Shown here: one piece after another, positions 12,795 through 24,765 of the stretch
Numbering within the stretch: the first letter of the stretch is position 1
How the letters are laid out: each line of letters begins with the position of its first letter
NCBI RefSeq assembly: GCF_003254395.2
Contig: NC_037643.1
Location: forward strand, 17,535,463 to 17,599,462
DNA from: Apis mellifera
Lineage: Eukaryota > Arthropoda > Insecta > Hymenoptera > Apidae
Reading direction: 5' to 3'
Length of the DNA: 64,000 nucleotides
Program-made: the position numbers and the translations under genes
Notes under the pieces: model-generated
Told to the model about the DNA's origin: nothing
The model's database searches: none
The model's input: the letters and a program-made list of their open reading frames with translations, nothing else

Positions 12795-14935
12795 CGATCG
12801 AGATCATACGCGATCGCTTGGAATATTCGATCGAATATCGAACGATTATGATTCTCATTTCAAAACCTTTGGAAACACACGTTTTCGTTATACGTCGATG
12901 TCGAAGTGTGAAAATGAAGGGAACGAAGAGAGAGAATTCGAGCGTACTAGTGACACAATTCTTTGTCAATTCTACGTAGTCGCTTGAAATCAAATATAGA
13001 AAGATTAAAATAGAAAGAAAGCTTACTGATAACAAGGCGTGTTAACAATAACGCGATAACAAGGAAGAATTATTTGTTTCAAAATCGAGTAATTTAAACA
13101 CGATTGCAATTGCATCTAATCACTTAAAATATTTAATTATAATTCTCCTTTCGAAATTGGAAACAGTTTTCATTATATCTATCGATATATGAAGTGTGAA
13201 AATGAAGGAAACGAAGAGAAAGAACTTGAGTGTACGGTTGCAATTTTATGTAGTATGCTTGAAATGTTGAAATCAAATATAGAAAGAAAGTTTGCCGATA
13301 ACAAGGCGTGGAGTGGAAAGAAAGGAAGAATTATTTGTTTCAAAATCGAGTAATTTAAACACGGTTGCAATTGCATCTAATCACTTAGAATATTTAATCC
13401 AATAATTATATTTTCCTTTCGAAATTGGAAACCCTCGGTTTTCATTATTCTACGTAGTCGCTTGAAATCAAATATAGAAAGATTGTAAAATAAGAAAGCT
13501 TACATACATACATCGATAATAAGGCGTGGAATGGAAAGAAAGGAAGAATTATTTGCTTCAAAATCGAATAATTTAAAGACGATTGCAAATCCTTCTAATT
13601 ACTTGGAATATTTAATCCAATATCAAATGATTATAATTTTTCTTTCGAAATTGGAAACTTTCGGTTTTCATTATATGTCGATATCGAAGTGTGAAAATGA
13701 AGGGAATGAAGAGAAAGAACTCGAGCCATTTGCTTGAAAAGGGAGCGTACCAGTGACACGGTTGCAATTTTATATAGTATGCTTGAAATGTTGAAATCAA
13801 ATATAGAAAGATCGTAATTCTCCTTTCGAAATAGGAAACCCTCGGCTTCATTTGCGATGCGTCGATATTAAAGCGTGGAGTGGAAAGAAAGGAAGAACTC
13901 GAATTATTTGTTTTAGATTATAATTCTCCTTTCGAAAACTCTCACCTTCGTTTCGATGCATCGATATTAAAGCGTCGAATGGAAGGAAAGAAAGAACTCG
14001 AATTATTTGCCTTCAAAAGTGTACCAGTAATCATTCATGTAATCATTTGAAATATTGAATCAAATATTGAATAAAAGAATATAGAAAAAAATCTTAGATG
14101 CATCGATGTTAAAGTGGAAAGAAAGAAAGAATCATTTGCTCCAAAAATGCACCAGTGATTTAAACATATATGGTTATAATTCCAAATAAACTTGCAATAT
14201 TCAACGATTATAATTCCCCTTTCGAAATAGAAAACTCTCAGCTTCATTCTATGTATCGATATTAAAGCGCAAAGTGGAAAGAAAGATTGCAATTCCATAT
14301 AATTACTTAAAATATTGAAATGTAGAAAGATTATTGAATAGAAAAATATAGAAAGAAATCTTAGATCGATATTAAAGCGTGAAGTGAAAAGAAAGATTGC
14401 AATTCCATATAATAACTTGAAATATTGAAATGTAGAAAGATTATAGAATAGAAAAATATAGAAAGAAATCTTAGATACATCGATATTAAAGTGAAAAGAA
14501 AAAAGAATCATTTGTGATTTAAACACGGTTATAATTCCAAATAAATTTGCAATATTCAACGATTACAATTCCTCTTTCCAAATAGAAAATCCTCTATCTA
14601 TCGATATTAAAACATGAATGGAAAGAAAGAAAGAACTCGAATTATTTGTTTCAGATCATAATATCCCTCTCCAAATAGAAAACTCTCACCTTCATTTCGA
14701 TTCATCGATATTAAAGCGTGGAATAGAAAGAAATATTGCAATTCCATGTAATCGCTTGAAATATAGAATCAAACGTAGAAAGATGTATAAAATACAAGAA
14801 TATATAAAAAGAAACCTTAGACACACTTTAAATATCATCGATATTAAAGCGACCATTTGCTTGGAAACCGAGTGTACCAGCGACTTAAACACCGCCGTAA
14901 TTCCGAACAAATAAACTCTGCGATACAGAGAATCT
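12795..14935. repeat. Long degenerate tandem array, about 2.1 kb
   Basis: The same words recur throughout in the same order: a CTTTCGAAATTGGAAAC-type word, a CGATATCGAAGTGTGAAAATG-type word, a GAATGGAAAGAAAGAA word with AGAATTATTTG, and a word describing an A-rich stretch (AATCAAATATAGAAAGA). The GTGTGAAAATG word lies near 12905, 13195 and 13690, consistent with an ancestral unit of about 250-285 bp. Later copies are shorter and reduced to fragments of 110-200 bp. The plus strand is strongly A/G-biased. The copies are diverged and internally deleted, so this is an old array. Minus-strand open frames of up to 174 codons across it are rich in Phe/Leu/Ile and change frame from copy to copy, so I do not regard them as genes. 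Confidence 0.8.
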
Positions 14936-14954
14936 CTCTCTTCCATTTCTATGC

Positions 14955-14974
14955 ATTCCTCGATATCGAGGAAT
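14955..14974. repeat. Perfect 20-bp palindrome
   Basis: ATTCCTCGAT is followed immediately by its reverse complement, with no spacer. It lies just beyond the end of the degenerate array and 11 bp before a GA microsatellite. Confidence 0.92.
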
Positions 14975-14984
14975 ATCGTGGAAA

Positions 14985-15008
14985 AGAGAGAGAGAGAGAG
15001 AGAGAGGG
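14985..15008. repeat. (AG)12 microsatellite
   Basis: A pure GA dinucleotide run. Confidence 0.88.
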
Positions 15009-15121
15009 AAAGAGAGGACGCAATTAATAGGACAGATCGTTCCATCCTCTCGATGCGGAGGAGAAAGGGATCGGAAACCCGTTTTCAATAATCGTGCGAT
15101 TTACCGGAAGAGATCGAGAGG

Positions 15122-15139
15122 AGCAGCAGCAGCAGCAGC
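15122..15139. repeat. (AGC)6 trinucleotide repeat
   Basis: Six AGC units in a GC-rich setting. The repeat is open on both strands, but no supporting gene context is seen. Confidence 0.85.
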
Positions 15140-15457
15140 CGTTGCTGAAGGGGTGTCGTGGCGGCGACAGAAGAGGGTGGCCCCGGCATCGATTTTGCAA
15201 TGTAAAACATTTCAGCGCGGAGAGGGGTGGGAGAAGCCTGATTTCCCCGGAAAGGGAAAAGATATTGATGGTTACGGGGATTTGATGGCATATTGCTCGA
15301 CTCGGTATCGCTATGTCTTGATGTCTTTGCTAACGTTTTCCGATCCCTGTCTCCTTCTCCCTGTGTCGAGAGAGAAGAGGAGGGGTGGGCAAGACGATTT
15401 CGAAACGATGCTTCACTGTCACCGCCAACCAGAACACCAACGTCGATTTCCTCGCCC

Positions 15458-16767
15458 CTTCGAATTGTACGCGCGAAATTCTACCACGTGCAGGGAAAAG
15501 CCAACTATTACCGTTATTATTACCATTATTATTAAAGAATAAGAAATCTTTGCTCGAGTAGAAGATAAGATCGTTGCCATCGAAGAAGGATGAAAGGATG
15601 GAGGAGGAATATAAAGACGGAAGAAGGACGATTCTCCTCTTCGAATAGTACGCGCGAAATTCTACCACGTGCCAGAAAGGAAAAGCCAAATATTACCGTT
15701 ATTATTAAAGAATAAGAAGAAATCTTTGCTCGAATAAAAGATAAAGAGAATCGATTACCATCGAAGAAGGATAAAAGTATGAAGGAGAAGGGATATAAAG
15801 ATGGAAGAAGGACGATTCTCTTCGCCCCTTCGAATTGTACGCGCGAAATTCTACCACGTGCCAAAAGGGAAAAGCCAACTATTGCCGTTATTATTAAAGA
15901 ATAAGAAGAAATCTTTGCTCGAATAGAAGATAAAGAGAATCGATCACCATCGAAGAAGGATGAAAGGATGGAAGAGGAGGGATATAAAGACGGAAGAAGG
16001 ACAATTCTCCTCGCCCCTTCGAATCGTATGCGCGAAATTCTACCACATGCAGGGAAAAGCTAACTATTACCATTATTATTACCATTATTATTAAAGAAGA
16101 AATCTTTGCTCGAGTAGAAGATAAAGAGAATCGATCACCATCGAAGAAGGATGAAAGGATGGAAGAGGAGGGATAGAAAGACGGAAGAAGGACGATTCTC
16201 CTCTTCGAATCGTGTGAAATTCTATCACGTGCCAGAAGGGAAAAGCCAAATATTACCGTTATTATTAAAGAAGAAATCTTTGCCAGTAGAAGATAAAGAG
16301 AATCGATCGTTGTCATCGAAGAAGGACGAAAGGGGTGGAGGAGGAGGGATATAAAGACGGAAGAAGGACGATTCTCTTCGTTTCTTCGAATCGTTTCATG
16401 TACGCGCGAAATTCTACCACGTGCCAAAAGGGAAAAGCTAAATATTACCATTATTATTAAAGAATAAGAAGAAATTTTTGCTCGAATAGAAAATAAAGAG
16501 AATCGATCGCCATCGAAGAAAGATGAAAGGATGGAGAAGGGATATAAAGACGAAAGAAGGACGATTCTCCTTTTCGAATCGTTTCGCGTACGCGCGAAAT
16601 TCTACCACGTGCCAAAAGGGAAAAGCCAAATATTACTATTATTATTAAAGAATAAGAAGAAATCTTTGCTCGAATAGAAGATAAAGAGGATCGATCGTTG
16701 CCATCGAAGAAGGACGAAAGGGGTGGAGGAGGAGGGATATAAAGACGAAGGAAGAAGGACGATTCAA
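15458..16767. repeat. Tandem array of seven units of about 186 bp with conserved E-box
   Basis: Seven head-to-tail units share, in order, a CTTCGAAT word, CGCGAAATTCTACCACGTG, GGGAAAAGCC, a TTATTATTA-rich spacer, AAGAAATCTTTGCTCGA, AAGATAAAGAGAATCGATC, CATCGAAGAAGGA, and GATATAAAGACGGAAGAAGGAC. The sixth-base palindrome CACGTG, an E-box core, is at 15485, 15666, 15855, 16226, 16418 and 16606. The copy at 16044 reads CACATG. Spacings are 181, 189, 189, 182, 192 and 188 bp. Minus-strand open frames of 110-185 codons cross several units. The same DNA is read in different frames in different units, and two of the spacings are not multiples of three, so the array is not regarded as coding. Confidence 0.93.
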
Positions 16768-18267
16768 ATGAATCGCTGGTCCGTGTCCGGCGGGTGACAT
16801 TTCATTCTTGCGCTCGGGAAGAGGGCATTGTCTCGGCTCCCTATCAGATTCCCTCTCCTTTCTCCGTCTTCGGTCTCTCCGTCCCCTCGAGACCGTACGA
16901 TTACTTCCTTTTTGTTTTCATTTAATTACCGATGTCAAGGGGTTACAGCACCCCCCCCCTCCCCCTCACTTTTTCCCTTTTCTTAACCTTCCTCCATTAT
17001 TCCTTTATTTATTCCAATTATCCGCACCACGTGAATTTGTCATTGCCTTTAATTTCCCCATCCCCGAACATTTCTTTCAACGTCTCGATAAAAATCATCC
17101 CATGTGGATACAATTTTCTTCGATCGATTTTCTTCGACGAATCGAAACGTGGAGACGCAAATTACCCTAGAAACTGAGCACAACAACTGGTGCACACCAC
17201 GTTCTATCTATATATATATCGACGACGATTCCCCATTTACGAAATTGCGAGACTGGCTTCGCATTCGACGAGGGGGTTCCGTTTCCTCGAGGTTCGAGGG
17301 GTTCGAACTCTAACATCTTTTCCCGTCAGACCACGGCATATTCCACGCTGTTTCCAACGCTTTGCATACTCGGCTGTTCGACAAAGAGGACGTGTATCGC
17401 GATGTCGCGATCCCGCGGTGAAAGAAACAAGAAAAATCCGGCGGTAAGATGTGTATAAATGATGAAAGGGGAAGGGGAGAGAGCAGGGCGTAATGGCTAT
17501 CGTGACGGGCGATGGTGACGGATATGAAAGGAAAGTTCCATTTAGGCATATTGAAAATATTGATTCGTCTGGTCCAAAGAAGATTGTATAGATTGCCAAC
17601 AACGGTCCTTGTTTACCGTATCTCGCAGTATTTTCGTACGTATTGTTATCTCTCCGCCCCTTTGATCCCCATCTTTTCAACTAAACGATTCGATTGCACA
17701 AATACGAAACTCGCATCAATTTCATTACACGCATGTAAAATTCCAATTACCGAAACGTGTCTATTATCGTCGACAATTTGTATAGAACCTCTCTCTCTCT
17801 GTCTCTTTCTCTCCACAGCCATAGAGGCAGAGAGGCTATAGCTGATACTTTGAGCGCCTTTCGGTTGATTAAAAAACAAAAAGAAAGAAAGAGGAGGGAA
17901 GGGGATAAAAAAAAAGAAGACAAGAAAGGAAAAATAAAAGTAGACCGTATGAAAAAGGGAACAGAGATCGTCAGATCACACGACCAACGTGTCGAACCTT
18001 TGGAAACGCGTCGTCCCAAGGAGAGAGAGAAAAAAAAAAAAAGAAAAAAAGCCAGCGAATGCAAATGGAATGGAGAAAGGGGTTGGTCCATCGCGAATAA
18101 AAGATAAAAAAGAAATAAAAACGAAAGCTTGTAGCGTCGTCTACGTACGTAGGTTACATACGTGCGTTCAAAGTTCCCCTCCCCTCCCCTTTTTTTCCTC
18201 TCCCCTGCAAAGCTCAACAGCTTCGATATCAATATTCTAAAAACATCCTTTGTCGCGCAAAAAAAAG

Positions 18268-18288
18268 GAAAGAAAGAAAGAAAGAAAA
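18268..18288. repeat. (GAAA)n microsatellite
   Basis: About five tetranucleotide units following an A8 run. Confidence 0.82.
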
Positions 18289-19783
18289 GCACGCCACGCG
18301 CGTAATGCGTGGCCGTTGCAGATCCGTTTTGCACAGTTCGCGGCTCCAACAGTTACGCTTATCCAACAGGTATGCATCGAGTGTATATAAAGCAAACTTG
18401 CCATCCCTCGAGGCATCGTTTCGAGCCCCGAAATTCGGGCCAATAATGTTATATCCGTTTGATCCGTTTTCGCTTTATAATCTTAACCAAGATTTTTTTA
18501 ATCCTCTGTTTGAATAACGAGACACGATTCTTACCTTTTTTTTCTTTTTCCATTCCGATTCTTCGATTTGTTCGATTTACGAAATTCGAGAAGCTTCAAT
18601 TCAAGAAAATAAAGAAAGAAATTTCGCACGCTGTTATTCTCCGTTATCGAGAGTGACTGGTGAATTTCTCTCTCTTCTACCCTTCGATGTTACACCTTCG
18701 CCAACAAGGGGTGACGCTCGTGTAAACCGCGTGTACACCCGTTCACCGACACCTGTTTACTCCCTGCGGACAATCCTGTATACCGAAAGCGGTTGATTTA
18801 CAGATAGAGAGGGGGGGACGGTGTTGCGTACAATTTTCATTTTTGGCCGATCGAGAGAATTGGATCAAAGGGGAAGTGAGTAGAAATATTCGAAGCAACG
18901 AGGATCGTGGAAAGAAAATATATAATTTGGAAAATCAGTTTGGCAATGAAATTTTTCTCAAAGAGGATAAAATTTAACAAAGAATTTTCCTTTTTCTTCC
19001 TTCTTTTTTTCTTCTTTTCTACAAAGAACGCGTTTAAAATTTCAATTAAACCCGAATACAGGAAATAATAATCGCGAAACGAAGAGATACGATGCACTTT
19101 TGTACGTATCCCATCTTTCTTGAAACGGGTATATACATCTGCTGAAAACACGTTACGGATACGAGAGGTTGCAAAAAAAGGTTTTGAAAAAGAATAAAAA
19201 ATCATTCGAATCTAATTAAAAGTTTAAAGAAAGGGGAGGGAGGGGGAGAAACGAAATGAAAACCCTCGCGGTCCTTACATAAAACCGAATAACACTCAGT
19301 TAAAATTTTAATTCCATTTTTTTACCAAATCTGAGAAAACTATCCAAACGCTATCTAAAATTATAAATACACGCGCCGTAATTAATATCCGCGATACATC
19401 TCGATAAAACGAAACAAACAAAACGAAATAACGAAATGAACGAGGGAAAATTTTATTTATCGACACGTTCGAAACAGATCGTACAATTTTTCTTCCTCCT
19501 TTTTTCTTTTCTCCCTCTTTCATAAAAGAAGAAGAGGAAGAAGAGAAAAAAAGCCCTTCGAAATTTAGAGCTCCATCATCGATCGAGCGGGTGGGGAGGG
19601 GGGGAGGGGGGAGGTCTAATTATGAACATGCGCGATATCCATAACCCGGCCCGCCTTTGTTTCCGCGGATCTGTTTCGTTTGACGCGAGATATTAAAACG
19701 AATAACGAGCCCGTGTGGCCTCCTCTCGGTTGGATATCATCTAGGAAAACGATACGAGGAAATTTTAACATTTCGCCCCCGTA

Positions 19784-19815
19784 CCTCCTCCTCCTCCTCC
19801 TCCTCCTCCTCCTCC
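19784..19815. repeat. (CTC)n microsatellite
   Basis: About 10 uninterrupted CTC units. Confidence 0.9.
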
Positions 19816-19939
19816 AACTCCCGGCCGCGATATACCAAGTGGAACATGTGCGAGCCCGGCTTTTTTTCCACCTTTTTGGCCGGGGGAATAATTAAAGGCA
19901 CAAAAGAGTACGCCTAGCGAATTACTCGGCCGGCGCACC

Positions 19940-19940
<1 letters not shown>

Positions 19941-19974
<34 letters not shown>
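19941..19974. repeat. (CCAG)8 tetranucleotide repeat
   Basis: About eight and a half perfect CCAG units. Perfect tetranucleotide runs of this length are usually length-polymorphic. Confidence 0.9.
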
Positions 19975-19975
<1 letters not shown>

Positions 19976-20270
19976 CCACGATTGGACGGTTATTCTCATT
20001 CCGAGATTCTCCTTGAACGCGAGGTCCACGTCAGACGCGGGAAAACGTTCAAAGGGTTTCCTAGCCGCGGAGCGGCAGGAAAAAACTAATTAACTTTTCG
20101 GAATAATTAAGATAAGACCGTTGGAGATTCGGCTCGCAGCCGCCTCACGCTCCCCTCCTCTTCCATTCTTCTTCTCGCGGAGCGGAGGGATCCGTCCCAC
20201 GCGATAGGCCCCCGAATTTTAATCGTTCGAACGATCCTTTCGTTCCCTCTTCCAATTCTATCGGAAAATA

Positions 20271-20300
20271 TTGGGTTGGCAACTAAGTAATTGCGGATTT
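20271..20300. repeat. Mariner copy 1 terminal inverted repeat (transposase 3' end)
   Basis: This is a 30-bp match, in inverted orientation and without mismatch, to 21392-21421. The match breaks at base 31 (T here, C at the other end). The repeat is the transposase binding and cleavage site. Confidence 0.95.
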
Positions 20301-20344
20301 TTTTTAGAAAATCAAAGACAATTTTTTCATGGAACTGAATAACT

Positions 20345-21237
20345 TTATTCCGTAATGTGTTGCCCATTTTGATCAATGACCTTTTGCCATCTTTCAGGCA
20401 GTATCATAATCCCACGTTCGTAAAACTTCTGGTTTTTATTAGCAAAAAACTGAATCAGGTACGATTTGATATCATCATCATTATTGAAATTTTTACTATT
20501 CGAGGAGTTTTGTAAAGATCGAAACAAAAAGTAATCGGATGGTGCAAGGTCAGGACTATATGGTGGATGCGGCAAAACATCCCAAGCTCCAATAATTTTT
20601 GCCGAGTGACCAAAGATGTGTGTGGCCTTGCATTGTCACGATGGAATACAACACCTTTTCGATTTGTCAATTCGGGCCGCTTTTCTTCAACCGCATTGTT
20701 TAATTTCGTTAGTTGTTCGATGTAGACGACAGAATTGATCGTTCGGTTGGGTGGTAAGAGTTCAAAATAGACAATTCCTTTGTAATCCCACCAAACTGAT
20801 AACAAAACCTTCTTTCGACGAATACCAACTTTCGATGTTGTTCGAGCTTCACGTGGCCTGCTCCATCATCTTTTCCGCTTGATATTGTTGTAAACAATCC
20901 ATTTTTCATCGCCAATTATCGGTCGTTTTAAAAAATGGATCATTTTCATTACGTTTCTTTAGCAAATCGCAGCTGTTAATGCGTTGCGTTAAATGCTTTT
21001 CTTTCAGTTCGTGAGGAACCTATGTATCGAGTTTTTGAACATTGCCAAGTTGTTTTAAGTGGTTTTCAATGCATGTATGTGATACATGAAGCTCACCAGA
21101 AATTTATCAAACCAATTTTGACACTGCCGTTCTTTTAAGCCGTTCTTTCGTAACTTTTTGTGAGCTTGCGATGCGTTTTTCCCTTTGCGAAAATAAAAAA
21201 GCAAAATATGACGATAATGTTCCTTTTGATTTTCCAT
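20345..21237 (-). pseudogene. Mariner transposase pseudogene (copy 1)
   Basis: Transposase relic reading from ATG at 21237 to TAA at 20345. It opens with MENQKEHYRHILLFYF and continues through KKLRKNG and QNWFDKF. Compared with copy 2 it has a 4-bp deletion after WFDKF (about 21107), Trp to TAG at 21020-21022, a one-base insertion in a T-run just upstream of the TGDEKW-type segment (about 20935), Trp to TGA at 20866-20868, and a 4-bp deletion (about 20583) just before the last catalytic segment. In intact mariner transposases, two N-terminal helix-turn-helix motifs bind the ends and a D,D34D domain cuts and joins DNA. Here the second DNA-binding motif is truncated, a state shared with copy 2. 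No functional protein is possible. Confidence 0.93.
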
Positions 21238-21391
21238 TTTTCAACGAACGCCAAACGAAAACTACGCAACCGATCAAAAAACTTTTTTTACCGATTGACA
21301 GCTAAATTGCCAACTATCAAATAACAAAATGTGTTTTACATTTGGACTACGCCAGCAAACCTAAAAATTGAACTGAAGCCATCTATGAGTG

Positions 21392-21421
21392 AAATCCGCA
21401 ATTACTTAGTTGCCAACCCAA
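21392..21421. repeat. Mariner copy 1 terminal inverted repeat (transposase 5' end)
   Basis: Perfect 30-bp inverted partner of 20271-20300, followed directly by the TA target duplication. Confidence 0.95.
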
Positions 21422-21860
21422 TAGTTTTTGCAAACAGATCGCAAGTTTGTAGAATTCGAAGAGAAATCGGTATCATCTCTCTCGAGAGAGAGAGGTTAAT
21501 AACGGGCTGTGTCAATGTTGGGATATTTTCGGACAAATCGAGCTTCCGTTCTCAGGGAAAAAGAGAAGAAGCGGAGGAGAAGCAAGTCGAGAAATAATAC
21601 AACAGTTCCTAGAGGGCGGAAATGGCATGATTAAAATATTAGATCCGCGCGTAAAGGGTGGAGGAGGAAGGGAAGTGTTCGAGTAAGAAAGTCTAGCGCG
21701 AATTTCAATAAAGGGTGCCATTACCGACCGGTAAGGCAGGATTTGCCGACGAGCAATTAAAGATATTGCTATTGACCAACTCTCGATGAAGTTAAATTAA
21801 AGTGAAATCAAAGTTTCTCTCCGATCCGACACCGGCGACGAACTGCCCCCTTCTTCCGCC

Positions 21861-21883
21861 TCTTTCTTTCTTTCTTTCTTTCC
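21861..21883. repeat. (TTTC)n microsatellite
   Basis: About five TTTC units in a pyrimidine-only tract. Confidence 0.85.
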
Positions 21884-24533
21884 TTCGCGTCCACGCGAAA
21901 AAAGAAGAAAAAAATCGATACTCGATCGAATGGTCGAGAAAATGAAAATCTTGCGAGAATAAGAACGGTGGAATTATTAATAATTTTCAACAATGGTTCG
22001 TTAAAACGTTCGTTTAAACGACAAGGACGCATTGGAGTGGCTGAAGGGAGGGAGGGGAGGCACTACACCGTTGCAATAGCTGCCGCCTATCTGCCTATTT
22101 CCATACATCTTTCATTGTGCTCTTTGTCGCGCCGAACTATAGATTCGCGGACTGACATTTTTATGGTGGAACAATGGGGGGCGAGGCTAATGTCGAGACA
22201 AGGAGGAGGGAAAGGGAAAAAAGGAAAAGTGGAGGAGGAGGAAAGAACGAGCGGGGAAGTGGATGGGGAGGGAGATGATAGTATAGATAAAGAGAAAATG
22301 GAAAAAGGGAGAGGGAGAGAGAGAGAGAGGAGCGATTCGACGTGAACCGGAGCATCGTTATCCGAGTAAATAGGCTGCCACTGTCGTCGACGGCCCCCGA
22401 CGGCCTCCGAACACAATCCACGATCCGTATTGTTGTACTTTATTCCCAGAGTGGTCGAGGAATGTCTACAATCCTGCGCAACCGGTAACCTTGCTCCGCG
22501 ATCTCCGACCGCGAAACAAAACTCGGAGAAGCTACCTTAAAAATAAGTATTCTCTCTCTTTTTCCAAATTTTTCGAAATAAAAATAAGAAAAAAATACGA
22601 AGGACAATGAGAGCAATCAACGTTCGATCGTCTTGTTGCCGATTGATTTCTGGAGGGGCAGGGTTTGGAATTGGTTTCGCGTTTCCGTGAAACGATCCTT
22701 GAGAATAAAATCAGCCAGCGACTCGATAGAAATTACTCGGGACACTTGTCCCAACGGGGACGGTGGATATCAGACGTGTAGAGAGGGTAGTCCGTGAAGC
22801 GTCGTCATTAACTGCCAATCACTGCCATTCACCACCGGCTGAGAAGACGAAGACTGGGAAAGGAGGGGGAAAAAAAAAAGGAGGGAGGAAAAAGAAAGAA
22901 AGCCTCGCTGAAGGGAGATTCTAATTATTTATTTACGAAATGCAAAGAGAGCACGCCGCGTCGATTTCCATTTCCTTCCTTCTTTCTTCCTTTCCTTCTT
23001 TTCATCCTCGCAATAGCTACAGTATTGCCAGGAAAAATAATTATTACATTCCAAATACTTTTAAAAACGACATTTTCAACGTAATAACGTTCCAAATTCG
23101 TTCACTTTTCAGGAAACAAATTTTAAACTCGAAAGGAAATACAACGTGTGCCGAGCGAAATCGATCTAATAATAATACGCAATTCTTCGTAATTACTCGA
23201 TGCGAATCGTGACGTCTTTCGTGTATTCTGGATATGCTTACACATATATATATATACATACACATCGTATACTAGTCCTTCTTGTCTTCAGAGCGGAGGA
23301 AAATGGAAGCAATTAGGTGAAACGCGGGCGAAAGAAAGAGGGAAAAGTGGAAAAGTTGAAACGTTGACGCGGCTTCGAAAATCGCGGGCCCACTCGAAAG
23401 AGATAGACGGGCTTCCAATAGCTTTCACGCGGCCGCTAATGGTCGGCTGTTCGCGGCGATACGTTGGCGAGGGAGACGGGCGGAAACGGTTGGTCGGTTG
23501 GTTGGTTGAAAAGACAGGGGAGACAGAGACGGGAATAACAAACAAGGGTAGGTGTACACGCACGAGATATAAAGGGATTTCTTCTCTTTCTCCCGTCTCT
23601 CTTCTTTTCTATCAGCTGCCTCGAAGAGATCACAGCGGACAGAAGGATAATGCTATAAGTCTTTGTTGCGCGAACATCTCTTTGTATTCGTGGCCGTATT
23701 GTGCGACCGGTGTCCCAATCTCGTGAAAGGAATCAAAGTTGGAGGGGGAGGGAGGTGGAAGGCAATTGGCCTCGCCGCGTATCACCACGAAGCAACGTTG
23801 TTTAAAAAAATTATATTACTATTCTAAATACACGCGCAAAGAAAAAAAAAAGAGAAAAGATGGACGAACAATATATCGATCGCGTTATTTCCGACGTCGT
23901 CTGTGATTATTTATCACTTAACTGGCATTACTCATCGCGAAGAGAGAAAAGGGAGGGAAAGTTTCGTGCGGGAGGGAAGATTTTGGGGTGGAAGAAGTAC
24001 GTGACAATAGCCAAAGATATTCGGTCGCGAGAAAGTATAAGCTTAATCCCGCTGCGACAGCGATAGAAATATGGAACCATATTGTCTCCATATATCATTC
24101 GTATCCTTCTTCGACGCGTCCTCGAACCTCTCACGCGCTTCCTCCCGCGCGGTGTGTCAGAGATTTAGTCGAGGATATACAAGTGGATGATATCGTTGGA
24201 GGAGAAAAAGAAAGTTAACGTTTCTCCCTCCATCTCTCTCTCTCTCTCGCGTATAAATTTCGATCTCGATACGAAAGGGAGGAGGAGTGGGGGAGAGGCG
24301 GAAACGGAGCGCGCACAGACACTCGTGAACGCGCTCTCATTGACCGAATCTTAATTATTTGCAATTTTACGGGCGGAGAATATAATTATAATACACGAGC
24401 AAAGGTTCGTGTCGCCTAAGGGTCGCAGGATTTGCACCGTAGTTACCTGCCCCCGCCCGACCCTCGCTCTCGTTTGCTGTCCCCTTTCTCCCTCCCTGCC
24501 CTCTCTAACCTGCACTCAAAGTGTTCTCTCTTT

Positions 24534-24540
<7 letters not shown>

Positions 24541-24565
<25 letters not shown>
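24541..24565. repeat. (CT)12 microsatellite
   Basis: A pure CT run within a longer pyrimidine-rich region (about 24465-24580). Confidence 0.9.
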
Positions 24566-24765
24566 CTCCCTCCCCCGTCATCGTGAACGACCCTCCTCGG
24601 GACCGGCGGCGGCGTACTTGCCACAAGCATTTCATCAGAAGCGCCGTGTAGTTCCACAGACCACTTAACTCATAAATGAGGGATTATTTCATCGTGTAAT
24701 CGCGTATGGGCCAAAAAGCATTACAATTAACGCTAACCAACTCCGCGGCGACGCCGCCGCCGCCT

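Larger units (their letters stand above)
14936..15457. other. Spacer between two tandem arrays
   Basis: About 500 bp of noncoding DNA separates the degenerate array from the E-box array. It contains a 20-bp palindrome, a GA microsatellite and an AGC trinucleotide run, listed separately. No gene is recognised. Confidence 0.6.
16768..20268. other. Noncoding DNA between the E-box array and mariner copy 1
   Basis: About 3.5 kb with no recognised gene. It holds GAAA, CTC and CCAG simple repeats and purine-only or pyrimidine-only patches that produce spurious Lys/Arg-rich and Phe/Ser-rich open frames, including one of 200 codons on the minus strand at 17747-18349. Confidence 0.6.
20271..21421 (-). 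mobile_element. Mariner-family DNA transposon, copy 1 (defective)
   Basis: A Tc1/mariner element of 1151 bp, bounded by perfect 30-bp inverted terminal repeats that start TTGGGTTGGCAAC. It is flanked by the expected TA target duplication (20269-20270 and 21422-21423). Inside is a minus-strand transposase relic that encodes the family hallmarks, including a TGDEKW segment and YSPDLAPSDY. The element is shorter than the usual mariner of about 1.3 kb because blocks of the N-terminal coding region are missing. The same blocks are missing from the second copy at 42650. It cannot make active transposase, but its ends look intact, so another element's transposase could still move it. Confidence 0.96.

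Noticed and set aside
15330..16629. Minus-strand open frames of 110-185 codons running through the E-box array, like a repeat protein
   Set aside because: The same DNA around the E-box is read as ARGRISRV in some units and HVVEFRAY in others, so the frame is not kept. Two of the six spacings are not multiples of three.
17293..17305. tRNA B-box-like GGTTCGAACTC word
   Set aside because: No matching A-box or acceptor stem upstream.
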